A stretch of 64,000 nt of DNA from Choristoneura fumiferana. Taxonomy: Eukaryota > Arthropoda > Insecta > Lepidoptera > Tortricidae. The position numbers and the translations under genes were made by a program. The notes under the pieces are model-generated. The model did not search any database. It worked only from the letters and a program-made list of their open reading frames with translations, and had not been told where the DNA came from. The stretch covers positions 5,689,272-5,753,271 of the forward strand of contig NC_133500.1 of NCBI RefSeq assembly GCF_025370935.1, in the 5' to 3' direction. Shown here in pieces: positions 31,117 to 41,470 of this stretch. Each line of letters begins with the position of its first letter. Position 1 is the stretch's first letter.

Positions 31117-31329
31117 TAAATGACAGAATCAAAACACACCATTTTCTAGCTTCGGTTATCTATCATACATTTCCACTAAATATTTTCCGTTGAAAAACTA
31201 TAGTTTTTCATAGTAAGGTAAAAGACAGCAATTATCAACCGAAGCGCCGCAAAGCCTGGCCTTTAGAGCTGACCCACATTGCGATATTGTGGCACAGTTG
31301 GGTTCCGTAGTGATACAAATGAACCATCT
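31117..31329. other. unannotated
   Basis: Nothing recognised. Confidence 0.4.
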
Positions 31330-31331
31330 CA

Positions 31332-31627
31332 CTATCATCATCATCTTCTTCTTCTCGCTCTACTTAACATCCCACGGCTGGGCACAGGTTCTTAATTAGA
31401 ATTAGGGTAGCTACGCGAGCCCAGGGTGGATTTCGTGGGAATTGGATGGGTGGGAACTTCACACACACTATTAAATTTCTTCGAAGGCGTGTGCAAGTTT
31501 TCTCACGATTATTTCCTTCGCTGTAAAGCTCGTGGCAAATTTCGAATTTAATTTTGCACAAGAATTTTTAAATACTCAGAGATGCGAGCCCACGATCCCC
31601 TGCTTGAGAGGCTATAGATAAAACCAC
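31332..31627 (-). mobile_element. S1 tRNA-derived SINE, diverged
   Basis: ATCATCATCATC tail on the left, CATCCCACGGCTGGGCACAG, then the body and head reversed to GAGAGGCTATAGATAAAACC. Confidence 0.7.
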
Positions 31628-31639
31628 ATGTTTCAAAAA

Positions 31640-31812
31640 TAAATATCTCGGAAATGGCTAAACTGATTTTTATGATACTAAGAACACCGCAAGGAATTGC
31701 GATTTCACGTAAAAAAAACCTCAAAATCGGTTCATCCATTTGAGAGCTACGATGTCACAGACAGCCCGACAATTGGCTTCAAACTTACAACACCCTTATG
31801 TTTCATTGGGTA
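31640..31812 (-). repeat. F2-like repeat, diverged
   Basis: ATCTCGGAAATGGCTAAACT to TTACAACACCCTTATG. Block order as in F2. Confidence 0.5.
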
Positions 31813-31861
31813 GATATATAGAGATATATAGACATAGTAGAGATATAGAGTTTAAAAGTGA

Positions 31862-32153
31862 TATCTACCAGCGTGCGTGTCGGACTCGCGCATGAAGGGT
31901 TCCGTACCATTATCTATACAACATTAGACATTAGCAAAAAAACACGTTTGTTGTATGGGATCCCGCTCAAATATTTATTTTATTCTGCTTTTGGTATTTG
32001 TTGCTATAGCGGCAATAGAAATACATAATCTGTGAATATTTCAACATTCTAGCTATCACGGTTCATGAGATGCAGCCTAGTGACAGACAGACAGACGGAC
32101 AGTGGAGTCGTAGTACCCGTTTTTACCCTTTGGGTACGGGACTCTAAAAATAA
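31862..32153 (-). repeat. F3 dispersed repeat
   Basis: GTGCGTGTCGGACTCGCGCA to ACCCTTTGGGTACGGGACTC. Reverse of the copy at 40.85 kb. Confidence 0.6.
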
Positions 32154-32867
32154 ATACGATCAAGCTAAATAGCTGGCAGAAAAAAACAGTTTAGTTTTAT
32201 TTTATCATACAGAACCCTTCAACTAAAAATGATACATTTTCCAAGTTTTTCATAACGTGAAAAATCTATTATGTTGGCACGAAGATGATTAATGAAGGCA
32301 CTGAGTAATTATATTCTCTACCGGGGTAGTTGAATATTAACATAAACGCTGTCTCGGGTGTGGTGTAGCTGCACGCTACTGTGGTACCATTTGAAAGAAA
32401 GAAAATAATTTATTTATAACAGCAATGACACATAATTAGGAAAAATAACAATAAGAAGTGTAGCCGCTATAAAAAGGTCCCGGCTCAGCATATCGCTGGT
32501 TGAAAACCAGCACTGGTCTTCCGCCGGGCCACAGAAGAGTGAAATTACGGAAAGTCACACAAAACAAATCAAATACAAAAATAGCTACGAGACTAAAATA
32601 TAAGTTGGCTGTATAGCCCACATTATCATGGCAACAGTACATGTGGTGAAAAAGATAAGAATAATTTGACATTGACATATGACAATTAGAATTATGACAT
32701 CAGCAGACAACGCGAAACAAAACCAAAACAATGTTGATAGAAATTTGAGTCACTCACAATAAATAGTGGTAAAGTGACTTAGAAACAAGTTTTCTTTGTA
32801 ATATTACTTATAAGTCGTGGGACATACGAGTATACCGCTGCTTTAATTTGATACTGATACAACAGGT
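32154..32867. other. unannotated stretch
   Basis: A small hairpin GCTGGTTGAAAACCAGC at about 32497-32513 lies in possible LINE-derived DNA. No gene called. Confidence 0.35.
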
Positions 32868-32871
32868 ATGT

Positions 32872-33000
32872 TGACACCACCAATCAACTGACGATCTTTT
32901 TATGAGCTGTCAAAACAATTCTCCCATAGAGTTTCAATGGCAATAGCGACTTATGACATCATAAGTCGCTATTTGTTCGCCAACTCAATCAACTAACTCT
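32872..33000. mobile_element. half copy of the TA-flanked TIR element
   Basis: TATGTTGACACCACCAATCA matches the left end of the element at 27.10 kb. It runs about 130 bp with a ~30-bp insertion (CATAGAGTTTCAATGGCAAT), then switches to F1. Confidence 0.55.
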
Positions 33001-33002
33001 AA

Positions 33003-33076
33003 GCCGGTTCAGCGGTTGAAGCGTAAAAAGTTAACAAACAGACGTTACTTTCACATTTATAATATTAGTAGGGATT
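33003..33076 (+). repeat. F1 3' end
   Basis: GCCGGTTCAGCGGTTGAAGC to CACATTTATAATATTAGTAG. Confidence 0.5.
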
Positions 33077-33434
33077 GTGTTACTATCAAACTAAAGCAGC
33101 GATTTGATAAAATATATAAAAAAAGATTATCAAAAAGATCGAAACAGTTAGACCGTATCAGGTTATTTCTAATGAACTATTAGATGAAACGAATGTTATA
33201 CCAAACATAATTATGCCAAACGAACATAATAGTCTATGACGCAGACAAAAACCGAGTTACGTCGAAGGGAATCTATTTAAACGTTTGACCCGAGCAAACT
33301 GAAATAGCGATGCTTCAGTATTATTTCAGATGTTAATTACGAACTGCGAATAACCCTCGAGACGGTAGTAGGACGTACAAACACTTTTACATCTAACTAG
33401 CTGCTGCCTGCGACTTTGTTTGCGAAGAATTTGT
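33077..33434. other. unannotated
   Basis: No gene or repeat recognised. Confidence 0.4.
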
Positions 33435-33592
33435 ATCATCATCATCATCTTAGCCGTAGGACGTTCACTGTTGGACATAGGCCTCCCCCATAGACGTCCA
33501 GTTGTTTCGGTTGGCAGCGGCTTGCATCCACCGTGAACCTGCGGTTTTAACCAGGACAGCCGTCCATCTCGTTGGTGGACGTCCTACGCGGC
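33435..33592 (-). mobile_element. RTE-type LINE 3' fragment
   Basis: ATCATCATCATCTTAGCCGT to GTCCATCTCGTTGGTGGACG. 5'-truncated. Confidence 0.7.
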
Positions 33593-33627
33593 ACTTGAAT
33601 AATTTGTATATCAATATCCTATCGGGA

Positions 33628-33678
33628 GGCAATACACAACTGTGGAGATCCTCTGATATGATGATGATGATGATGATC
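33628..33678 (+). mobile_element. RTE/S1-type 3' tail
   Basis: GGAGGCAATACACAACTGTG, then a (GAT)n run. Confidence 0.45.
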
Positions 33679-33689
33679 TTATCGGGAAT

Positions 33690-33899
33690 AAGTCAAAGTA
33701 GCCTAGTCCTATGGCCTTCCAAGCGAGGTCAACGGTTGAAACCCGGGCTCGCACGCACCTCTGAATATTTCGTAATTTAGCTTTACGATGAAAGAATATA
33801 TCATGAGCCTGTGCCCGCATGGGAACTACCGCGCAAGCCCTCTAATTCTGAGAGGAGCCCTATGCCTCACAGTGGGATGTATATAGGCCAAAATGATGG
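33690..33899 (+). mobile_element. S1 SINE with internal deletion
   Basis: Head at 33690-33770, then a jump to GCCTGTGCCCGCATGGGAAC and the tail CACAGTGGGATGTATATAGG. Confidence 0.6.
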
Positions 33900-33989
33900 A
33901 TTTGCGTGATGGAATAACAAACATCTATTCATCCAGTCATCGCATTTATTAATATTAGGGATAATTTTTATTTTGCTATCGATATCTTC

Positions 33990-34205
33990 GAAAAATGTGC
34001 GGAATTACATTTGAAATTGACCACGAGCTTTGCGGTGAAGGAAAACATCGTGAAGAAACCTGCACAAACCTGCGAAGCGATTCAATGGTGCGTGCGAAGT
34101 TCCCAATCCGCACTGGGCCCGCGTGGGAACTACGGCCCAAGCCCTCTTGTTCTGAGAGGAGGCCTGTGCCCAGCAGTGGTTTTATAGGCTGGGATGATGA
34201 TGATC
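33990..34205 (+). mobile_element. S1 SINE, 5'-truncated
   Basis: Starts at ATGTGCGGAATTACATTTGA inside the body. Ends AGCAGTGGTTTTATAGGCTG plus (ATG)n. Confidence 0.75.
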
Positions 34206-34449
34206 GATATCTTTCTTTTTTCAGATTTCAATGCAATTTGGTGAATTGGTAAAGTTGCTTATTCGGCTTATGGTAAGCCGAATTTCACACTATGCCCTAC
34301 AAATTTTTCCATTGAGTTACACAAAATGTATGGAAATTTTGTAACTAAACTGAAAATTTTGTTAACAATGAGGAACTCAAAATGAAAAAAAAAACGACAA
34401 CAAAATAAAAATTGACCCATTAATTTGTATTCCATAATATAATATCATG
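34206..34449. other. unannotated
   Basis: Small hairpin CGGCTTATGGTAAGCCG at 34264-34280. Confidence 0.4.
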
Positions 34450-34592
34450 ACTCGGTGAAAGGAAACCTGCACTATTACGAAGAAGTTCAATGGTGTGTGA
34501 AGTGTCTAATTTGCACTGGGCCCGCGTGGGAACTACAACCCAATGCCTCTTGTTCTAAAAGGTCTGTGGCCAGCAGTGGGTATGTAGGTCGA
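34450..34592 (+). mobile_element. S1 SINE, strongly 5'-truncated
   Basis: GGAAACCTGCACTATTACGA, then TGCACTGGGCCCGCGTGGGA and GGCCAGCAGTGGGTATG. Confidence 0.65.
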
Positions 34593-34876
34593 AAATTTAT
34601 AAACTTAATATTAATTATTTATTACCTGTATTATAGGTACTATAAAGAAGGCAGCAATCAAGTGAAAATACATATTTTAAAGCGTATTTTTGTTTGACTG
34701 TATTTAATTTAAGTGTATTTAAAACCCGAAGAAAACAAAAAACTAAAGAAAAAAATCTTTATATTAAGTATTTGATTTTTACCAATATATCTAACTCTTC
34801 TTTCTTTTGGTAACTTTCAAAGTAGTAAAAAATATTGTCATTTATATTCTTACAAAATTTGGTTATTTCGTTTGAC
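34593..34876. other. unannotated
   Basis: AT-rich. Confidence 0.4.
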
Positions 34877-35202
34877 ATCAATAATAAGATTGGTTTTTTG
34901 GAATCTTTTTGTATTTTTTATTTCAATTCCAAATTTTTACTTTTACGGTCATCCCGTAAAACCGAAATTGAAAATACAAACTGAAATATAGATAAAGCTT
35001 AAGTGACTAAGTAAGAAACACAAGCTGAGATATGAGGTGCATAGGGAAATTCGTGTCGGTACCGTTGACCATCAGTGGTGTAGCGGTATAGCACGCGGTA
35101 CGGATTACCGAGGACCTGGGTTCGATTCCCAGTGATGGTCTTATTTTTCTGTTTTTTCTGTGCATCTATATTTCAGTTTGTATTTTCAATATCAATAATA
35201 AG
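34877..35202 (+). mobile_element. tRNA-bearing retroposon, copy B
   Basis: 12-bp target duplications ATCAATAATAAG at 34877-34888 and 35191-35202. The 302-bp insert starts GATTGGTTTTTTGGAATC. Inside, an inverted pair (TTGAAAATACAAACTGAA near 34970 and TTCAGTTTGTATTTTCAA ending 35189) brackets a unique ~75-bp block and the tRNA-like unit. The 3' end after the tRNA is TTATTTTTCTGTTTTTTC, which could end Pol III transcription. Confidence 0.75.
35067..35140 (+). tRNA. tRNA-like sequence inside a retroposon (not a functional tRNA)
   Basis: Identical in sequence to the unit at 24156-24229. Acceptor and T-arms pair perfectly. The anticodon arm is atypical and T-rich sequence follows directly. Identity between two insertions with different target sites suggests recent or constrained copies. 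Confidence 0.4.
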
Positions 35203-35306
35203 CGCCTTTTTACGTGTGATATTTTTTATCTAAATTATCTTCAAATTTTGCCAGTCGATTGTTTCCCAATTCTAGTGATCAGATAGGATTCAAATTTGGT
35301 ACGAAT

Positions 35307-35505
35307 ACCTAGTTTAGACCGGACCGGGAGACGAGCTGTCGGTAAGCTTCCAACAAGATTGAGCGACGACCTGGTTAAGATCGCGGGATCGCGGTGGATG
35401 CGGAAAGCACAAGACCGGTCTGAGTGGAGAGCCTTGGGGAGGCCTATGTCCAGCAGTGGACGTCTTTCGGCTGACATGATGATGACGATGATGACCTAGT
35501 TTAGA
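35307..35505 (+). mobile_element. RTE-type LINE 3' end with target duplication
   Basis: ACCTAGTTTAGA at 35307-35318 and 35494-35505 flank a 175-bp 5'-truncated copy. It ends GGCCTATGTCCAGCAGTGGA and a (GATGAT)n-like tail. The unbroken reference for the insertion site of the TTAA element at 9958-10417. Confidence 0.8.
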
Positions 35506-35569
35506 TGACGATGTTAGTACAGTTAGCAATAAAGCTTCTGATAAAATAATATATAATCATATCTTGACA

Positions 35570-35606
35570 CTAATTACACCAATTGACCTAGTCCCAAACT
35601 AAGCAA
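35570..35606 (-). repeat. SINE2 tail scrap
   Basis: CACCAATTGACCTAGTCCCA then AACTAAGCAAA is the reverse of the SINE2 end. Confidence 0.4.
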
Positions 35607-36575
35607 AAAATACAACACGCTTGAAACTTGTAGGAATAAAACTTTTAATAAATTAATGTTTAACTGGAGGTCAGTCGTATTCCTCAAACATCGACGATAA
35701 CTGTCCACAATACGAATAACAGATTTTATTTTTGGATATTTTATTGGTTCATTTTGATACTTTATGGTCTGATTTTGGCTCGCTTTCAGAGTAATGTTTA
35801 GACGTTCTGTACTCAGTTTAGTTTAACACTACCGTACACTCCATTTATTTTAATATTTGAAACTTAACGATAAAATTTGCACACGTTTTTAAATCACACA
35901 ACTAAACTATTTAGAATTATGTTAACTTCCATAATAAAAACATAAATACCGCTAATAAATATACATGTAGGTATTTTTAGTACATTTGTGTTTTTAGTAA
36001 ATTCGAAAATTTCAACGTTAATTCAAAGCTTAAACTAAACGCAGTATAGGTAACTAAATTATATATTTGTAGCTTATTTATAACCTTATAACAGACTGGA
36101 TTCGCGCGCTCGTGTTTATTGGAAACAGTTAATATGAACACAGCTAAATATGTAATATTAAAAATATCCAGCTAAGTGCGAAAACAATTGTTGCTATGTC
36201 CTATCAGGGTGCATAATAAAATAAATAGAATAAGGTCTTGTTTGTTTTAATTTTTTTTGCCAAATAAAAAATAATAATATTGAGTTTGCATGTGAATTTT
36301 ACTCTACCATTTATAGTCTATTATCGGCATAAAAAATAAGAATAAACTTAAATTTCCATCGAAAATATCTCGCACGATTTTCCAAGTCTAGAAACATTTC
36401 GCGCCCTAAATCTTCCTATCTTCAGTTTCCGTTTAAAAATATGAAAGAGAACAGGCGTTTTCACGAATTTCCTTTGAAAGAAAACACACATTTCCATGTG
36501 CTCGTGTGCGAAAATTTTGGTATGGAATCCTTGAAGATGTGTCACGTTACAACAATATCTGAAAATAACCATTAC
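35607..36575. other. unannotated AT-rich stretch
   Basis: No repeat recognised. If the candidate exon at 36576-36720 is real, this would be its intron. Confidence 0.4.
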
Positions 36576-36720
36576 CTTTTAAAACATCCCCAAATCCTTT
36601 TCAGGGCCGATATCACAATAAGTATCACACTCACAGAATCACCAAACACTTTACAATTCACTGTATCATCCACGCTATCACTCGATGATGTATTGCCAGT
36701 CGTTCGTTCGTAGGGCGTCC
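36576..36720 (-). promoter_or_regulatory. possible minus-strand 5' UTR exon and promoter
   Basis: Unique, relatively GC/CpG-rich DNA (36640-36840) among repeats. On the minus strand it reads like an insect 5' UTR with GTGATT/GTGAGTGTGATA-type sequence and ends at a good donor, TTTTAAAAG|GTAATGG (36576|36575). No coding exon belonging to it was found further left. Confidence 0.25.
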
Positions 36721-36957
36721 GCGCTCGTTGCCGTCCACACGGGTACTAACTAAATCGGCCGGGACTGGGCGGCTATGTGTGGGTGTGTAAGGGTGGTTTT
36801 GCGGGTGTGTGCGTCCAGGTCAGAACAAGACGGGTGTGAAGTACTATGCCCCATTTTAGGGATAGGGCTTTTTGTATCGGGAATTTATAATGTATATATG
36901 TAACGGTCACTAGTTAATAAGTATAGATATAGATCACATCTTATCCATGCTTACTTA

Positions 36958-37194
36958 TAATATAATATAATAATATAAATGCGAAAGTGTGTGTATTTGT
37001 GTGTTTGTATGTATGTTTGTCCGTCTTTCACGTCGAAACGGAGCGACGGATAGACGTGGTTTTTGGCATAGAGATAGTTTATGGGCCAGAGAGTGACATA
37101 GGCTACTTTTTATCCCGGGAAAATGCACAGTTCCCGAGGGCCAAGCGCGCGATAACCAAATTCCACGCGGGCGAAGCCGCGGGCAAAAGCTAGT
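36958..37194 (-). repeat. F1 retroposon, reversed
   Basis: AATATAAATGCGAAAGTGTG to GCCGCGGGCAAAAGCTAGTA. Nearly full length. Confidence 0.7.
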
Positions 37195-37410
37195 ATTAAA
37201 TATATTGACCCAGATAACTCACGTCCTCAATCGAGTTTAGCTCGACAGGTTATGCATGTCAGCAATGCGACTCGCGTCACGTCGCGTTGCTCCTAGGAGG
37301 AAGGGCTGCAGATTAGCCCGAAACATGTCGAGCTAAACTCGATTTAAGACGTGAGTTATCCGGTCAATATATTTAATATGAATGAGTCTCACGGTAGTTT
37401 CATGTTCAAA
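37195..37410 (+). mobile_element. PAL palindromic retroposon, copy 2
   Basis: Arms GATAACTCACGTCCTCAATC and the reverse at 37337-37375. The loop differs from copy 1 (GCAATGCGACTCGCGTCACG). Same tail, ending CATGTTCAAA. Confidence 0.7.
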
Positions 37411-37422
37411 ATCACATCTTAT

Positions 37423-37631
37423 ATTTTAAGATGGATATAGGGCCCCAAAGCGCCACAATCATATAACTATGCAAATCTTTAATTTAGAACGTAACTAATT
37501 AAGTATTACATGCATTAAATATCTACTATGCTTTACAAAATCTATGAGAAAATCGTCTTATGACAGATGAAAAAAGGAACCTCAATCGATTGGTGGTATC
37601 ACCACATATTTGTTCTTTAGTAGCAACGTAA
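37423..37631. other. unannotated
   Basis: Nothing recognised. Confidence 0.4.
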
Positions 37632-37938
37632 GCCGTGGTGGCCGAGTGGTTTGACCTATGGCCTTTCAAGCAGAGGATCGTGGGTTCAAACCCCGGCTCA
37701 CACCTCTGAGTTTTTCGAAATTCATGTGCGGAATGACATTTGAAATTTATCACGAGCTTTACGGTGAAGGAAAACATCGTGAGGAAACCTGCACAAACCT
37801 GCGAAGCAAATCAATAGTGTGTGTGAAGTTCCCAATCCGCACTGGGCCCGCGTGGGAACTACTGCCCAAGCCCTCTCATTCTGAGAGGAGGCCTGTGCCC
37901 TGCAGTGGGACGTATATAGGCTGGGATGATGATGATGA
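37632..37938 (+). mobile_element. S1 tRNA-derived SINE, best copy
   Basis: Complete: box A in GTGGTGGCCGAGTGGTTTGA, box B in GTGGGTTCAAACCCC, a 190-bp body, then GCCCTGCAGTGGGACGTATA and (GATGAT)n. About 307 bp. Pol III transcription and RTE-type mobilisation are inferred from these parts. Confidence 0.85.
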
Positions 37939-38030
37939 ACGAAAATATGCAAGGTGAAGTGGCAATGAGCTAGCCGGGAGCGCCAAAGTCCGCGTACTCT
38001 TCGCAAGTCACATCGTAATTTTTGTCCGAA

Positions 38031-38327
38031 TCGTCGTTAGTCATATTAAATATAATGACCCGGACAACTCACGTCTTAAATCGAGTTTAGCTCGACATGT
38101 TTGCGCGTTGGGGTAGTCGCGCGAGCAGAGCGGCGGCGCGCAGTGCGCGTGTTGCAGCAGCCGCTGAGTCGCGTTGCTCCGAAGACGAAGGGCTACGGAT
38201 TAGCCCGAAACATGTCGAGCTAAACTCGATTTGAGACGTGAGTTATCCGGGTCATTATATTTAATATGAGTGAGTCTCACGGTAGTTTCATGTTCAAAAT
38301 TGCAAATCTTTTCGTCGTTAGTCATAT
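38031..38327 (+). mobile_element. PAL palindromic retroposon, copy 3 with GC-rich loop
   Basis: 16-bp target duplications TCGTCGTTAGTCATAT at 38031-38046 and 38312-38327. Same arms and tail as copy 1. The loop is about 90 bp and very CpG-rich (GAGCAGAGCGGCGGCGCGCA). Confidence 0.75.
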
Positions 38328-38517
38328 ATTTTTCCCATCGAAAGCATAAAATTATCTGAATTTAAATTAGGTTTGTTTTATAACAATTCAGAACAATTAT
38401 GACAAACGAGTTATGACAAACGATTATTCTGACAAACATTACATTCGGGCTTGCGATAAGTATGCGAGCCGATATGGATCCCAAGTGGCAAGTTGTCGTT
38501 CACTGTGGCGTTCTAAG

Positions 38518-38580
38518 GGTGGGGGTGGGGGTTTGGGCTTTGTTCAGCAGTGACGTCTTTCGGCTGATGATGATGACGCT
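38518..38580 (+). mobile_element. RTE-type LINE tail
   Basis: GGGCTTTGTTCAGCAGTGAC then TTTCGGCTGATGATGATG. Confidence 0.5.
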
Positions 38581-38682
38581 GGGGCTCTGGTGATAATGAG
38601 GACCATTTTAATACATTATTTGCTGTCGTGTTTCGAGTATGATGCCAAATAAACATCAACTGAAAAAGTCGTCTTAATGTGA

Positions 38683-38796
38683 CCTGCCAAATGCCTATCA
38701 AATGAGGGTTGTGGGTTCAAACTTGGGTTTAAAACCTCTGCGTTTATCAGAAATTTTGCGAAATAATACTCGAAATTTACCATGAGTTTTAATCAT
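38683..38796 (+). mobile_element. S1 SINE head, truncated
   Basis: GTTGTGGGTTCAAACTTGGG, then CGAAATTTACCATGAGTTTT. Ends where a reversed S1 copy begins. Confidence 0.5.
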
Positions 38797-38802
38797 CATG
38801 AC

Positions 38803-39030
38803 AAAACAGGCCTCCTCTCAGAATAAGACTGAATAAGAGGGCTTAAGCCGAAGTTCCCATGCGGGCTCAGCGCGAATAGGGAATTAACACACCGTTGATT
38901 AATTACCTGGTTCGTATAAGCTTTCTCACAAAGTTCATCACCACAAAGTTTGTGGAAAATTTCAAATTAAATGTGGCACATGGATTCTGAAGACTTCGGA
39001 TTTGAACCCATGATCCTTACGGCTTATCCT
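38803..39030 (-). mobile_element. S1 SINE, reversed, tail missing
   Basis: AACAGGCCTCCTCTCAGAAT to TTTGAACCCATGATCC. Forms an inverted pair with 38683-38796. Confidence 0.6.
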
Positions 39031-39065
39031 ACGGGTAAAAGCTAGTAGTAATAATATATTGAAAT

Positions 39066-39260
39066 ACTAGCTTTCGCCCGCGTGGAATTAGGTTATCGCT
39101 GTTCCCCCGGTAACTGTGCATTTTTCCGGGATAAAAAGTAGCCTATGTCACTCTCTGGCCCATAAACTATCCCTATGCCAAAAAACACGTCGATCCATAA
39201 CTTTTCGACGTGAAACACCGACAAACACACACTTTCGCATTTATAATATTAGTATAGATT
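39066..39260 (+). repeat. F1 retroposon, clean copy
   Basis: ACTAGCTTTCGCCCGCGTGG to TTTATAATATTAGTATAGAT. The reference for the family. Confidence 0.7.
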
Positions 39261-39945
39261 AGTATGGATATACTTTGTAACCCTCACAATTATAAAACCT
39301 CATCCCACGATGTAAGATTATAAATTAATGGTTCCTTAATTAAACGTTGCTTAATTAATTTACGTTTCCCTTTAATAAGTTTTCTTTTAAAATTATGATG
39401 AAAATATATTTTTAGGGAGCGCTCCTGTTGTAGATCGCTTTTAGTGATAAGTTCTTTTATTCCCATACAACCAGTTTGGTAGAATGTTGAACGTACAATA
39501 AAACCGGCCTTTTCGCAACGTAACGTTTGTCAACCTGTTTCATTTCGCAAACTCTAAAGCTGTAAATACTTCAGGATTTATTTCTTGGCCACCGTGTAAA
39601 ACCCCCTAGGTTAGGTTAGGTTCGTTTCATAAAAATCTTGAAATATTCACAGTTTCAGAAATACAGTAAGAAATACATTTGGGAAATGAAAATTTGCGAA
39701 ATGAAACTTGTTGCCGAACGTTATTCGCGGAAACATTAAAAAACCACCGTAAACAGCATCAAAATCTGACACAGCGAAGCGTGCATCAATATCTGACACG
39801 ACTCTATTTCTAGGGCCGGCAGATATTTTTGCACGCTCCACCCTGGCAGATATTAATACAGATAACTGTACACTAGTCCCTGATTTTACAAAAAAAAAGG
39901 GAAAAAAACTGAGAACTAAAAAATGTTCTCCAACACAAGGCTTTA
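39261..39945. other. unannotated stretch
   Basis: No gene or recognised repeat. Confidence 0.4.
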
Positions 39946-40246
39946 TCATCATCATCAACATCCGAGCCTAAATACGTCCCACTGCTGGGCAGAGACCACT
40001 TATAATGAGAGCGATTGGGCCGTAGTTTCCACACGGGTCCAGTGCGGATTGGGAACTTCACGTCATAGCATTGCTTCGCAGGTTTGTGCAGGGTTCCTCG
40101 ATGTTTTCCTTCGTCATAAATCTCGTGGTAAACAAATGTAATTTCGCACATGAATTTCGATATACTAAGAGGGTGCCAGCCCGGGCTTGAACCTACGATC
40201 CTCTGTTTGAGAGGCCATAGGTCAAACCACTGGGCCACCACAGCTT
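39946..40246 (-). mobile_element. S1 tRNA-derived SINE, near full length, reversed
   Basis: ATCATCATCATC tail at the left, CGTCCCACTGCTGGGCAG. The head at the right ends CAAACCACTGGGCCACCACA. Confidence 0.75.
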
Positions 40247-40848
40247 ATTAACAAAGTCACCAAAAACAAAAAATCTTCAAAGTAATTTCTCAAAGGCCAC
40301 GAGACTTAAGTGTAAAGACCAAATAAAAAAACACCAACTGCAACTACAACTAAACTAAACTTACAACTTTAAAATTGTAATTTAAACAAAATTTTACCTA
40401 TCTTTTAAAATATCTAAAGTAAATATGCCGCCTGAGCAGCAATTGTCGCTTTTGTCCAAATTTTAGGATCTCGTTTATAAATTAAAAATGTGATGGTAAA
40501 ATGGCGTCGTATCTAATTTTAATTAATTAATTATCAACAGCAACAGATTTCACTGAGATTCGTTACATCAAAGTAGCGGATATCCTTGAATGGGAAATTA
40601 AAGTAAAGCGTAAAGTTGTACTACAGAAAGGCCACTGAGTCCATTTTAAAGGACACGAATAAGTTATTTAGTGTCCTAAAAAAAACACTTCGTCAGTTAC
40701 ATTATCAGAAAATATTGTAGAGGTATTTTTTCTTTTGTCAATCAAACAAATGAGAGGAGGTGGGCGGGTTCTGGTTTTATATGTGTCGCACAGACGTAGC
40801 GCTATTGCATAGTTTTAGCAGAAAAGCAAGGTAAAGTGTTGTAGTTTT
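40247..40848. other. unannotated stretch
   Basis: AT-rich. No gene. Confidence 0.4.
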
Positions 40849-41297
40849 TAGGGTTCCGTACCCAAAGGGTAAAAGCGGGACGCTATTACTAAGACTCCGC
40901 TGTCCGTCCGTCTGTCTGTCCATCTGTCACCAGGCTGTACAGGTGGGTCTCATGAACCGTGATAGCTATACAGTTTAAATTTTCACAATTTGCCGCTACA
41001 ACAACAAATACTAAAAACATAATAAAATAAATATTTAAGGGGGGCTCCCATACAACAAACGTGATTTTTTTGCCATTTTTTGCTCGATATTAACAACGGC
41101 AACAGGTAGACGCTTGGAATATTAATAGAATATTTAGCCGTTTATTCACTTTAAAAATAAATAATTGAATTAAAATAAAATAAATATTTAAGGGGGGCTT
41201 CCATACAACAAACGTGTTTTTTTCGCTAATGTTGATATAGATATAATGGTACGGAAGCCTTCGTGTGCGAGTCTGACTCACACTTAACCGGTTTTTT
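40849..41297 (+). repeat. F3 dispersed repeat with internal duplication
   Basis: TAGGGTTCCGTACCCAAAGG start. The block AAAATAAATATTTAAGGGGG...CATACAACAAACGTG occurs twice (41024 and 41174). The end is GTGCGAGTCTGACTCACACT. Confidence 0.6.
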
Positions 41298-41362
41298 TCT
41301 TCATATTTTTTTTTTTTTACAATTAAGTACTTTACAAATACTTCTTTGAAAGACTTAGACAT

Positions 41363-41470
41363 GGCTTTACTGCGTCCAACACAGGCTTTTTCTTAGAATG
41401 GGCTTGGATTGTATTCTATAGTTTCCACGCGAGCCCACTGTAGATTAAATACTTTACCCACACTATAATT
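41363..41470 (-). mobile_element. S1 SINE, very degraded
   Basis: CTGCGTCCAACACAGGC, then GTTTCCACGCGAGCCCACTG. Confidence 0.35.

Larger units (their letters stand above)
36933..37422. mobile_element. composite retroposon: F1 plus PAL in one insertion
   Basis: The 12-bp repeat ATCACATCTTAT at 36933-36944 and 37411-37422 flanks a 466-bp block made of a reversed F1 copy (36958-37194) joined directly to a PAL element (37195-37410). One duplication around both modules indicates a single insertion event. Confidence 0.6.

Noticed and set aside
36441..36713. 90-codon plus-strand frame as a coding gene
   Set aside because: No recognisable domain, and it runs antisense across the better-supported 5' UTR-like patch.
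37658..37957. Open frames of 90-100 codons in the S1 copies
   Set aside because: They are translations of the SINE body and recur in every copy with random stops. No start context or splice support.
39647..39961. 104-codon minus-strand frame
   Set aside because: Low-information sequence partly overlapping an S1 tail, with no motif.
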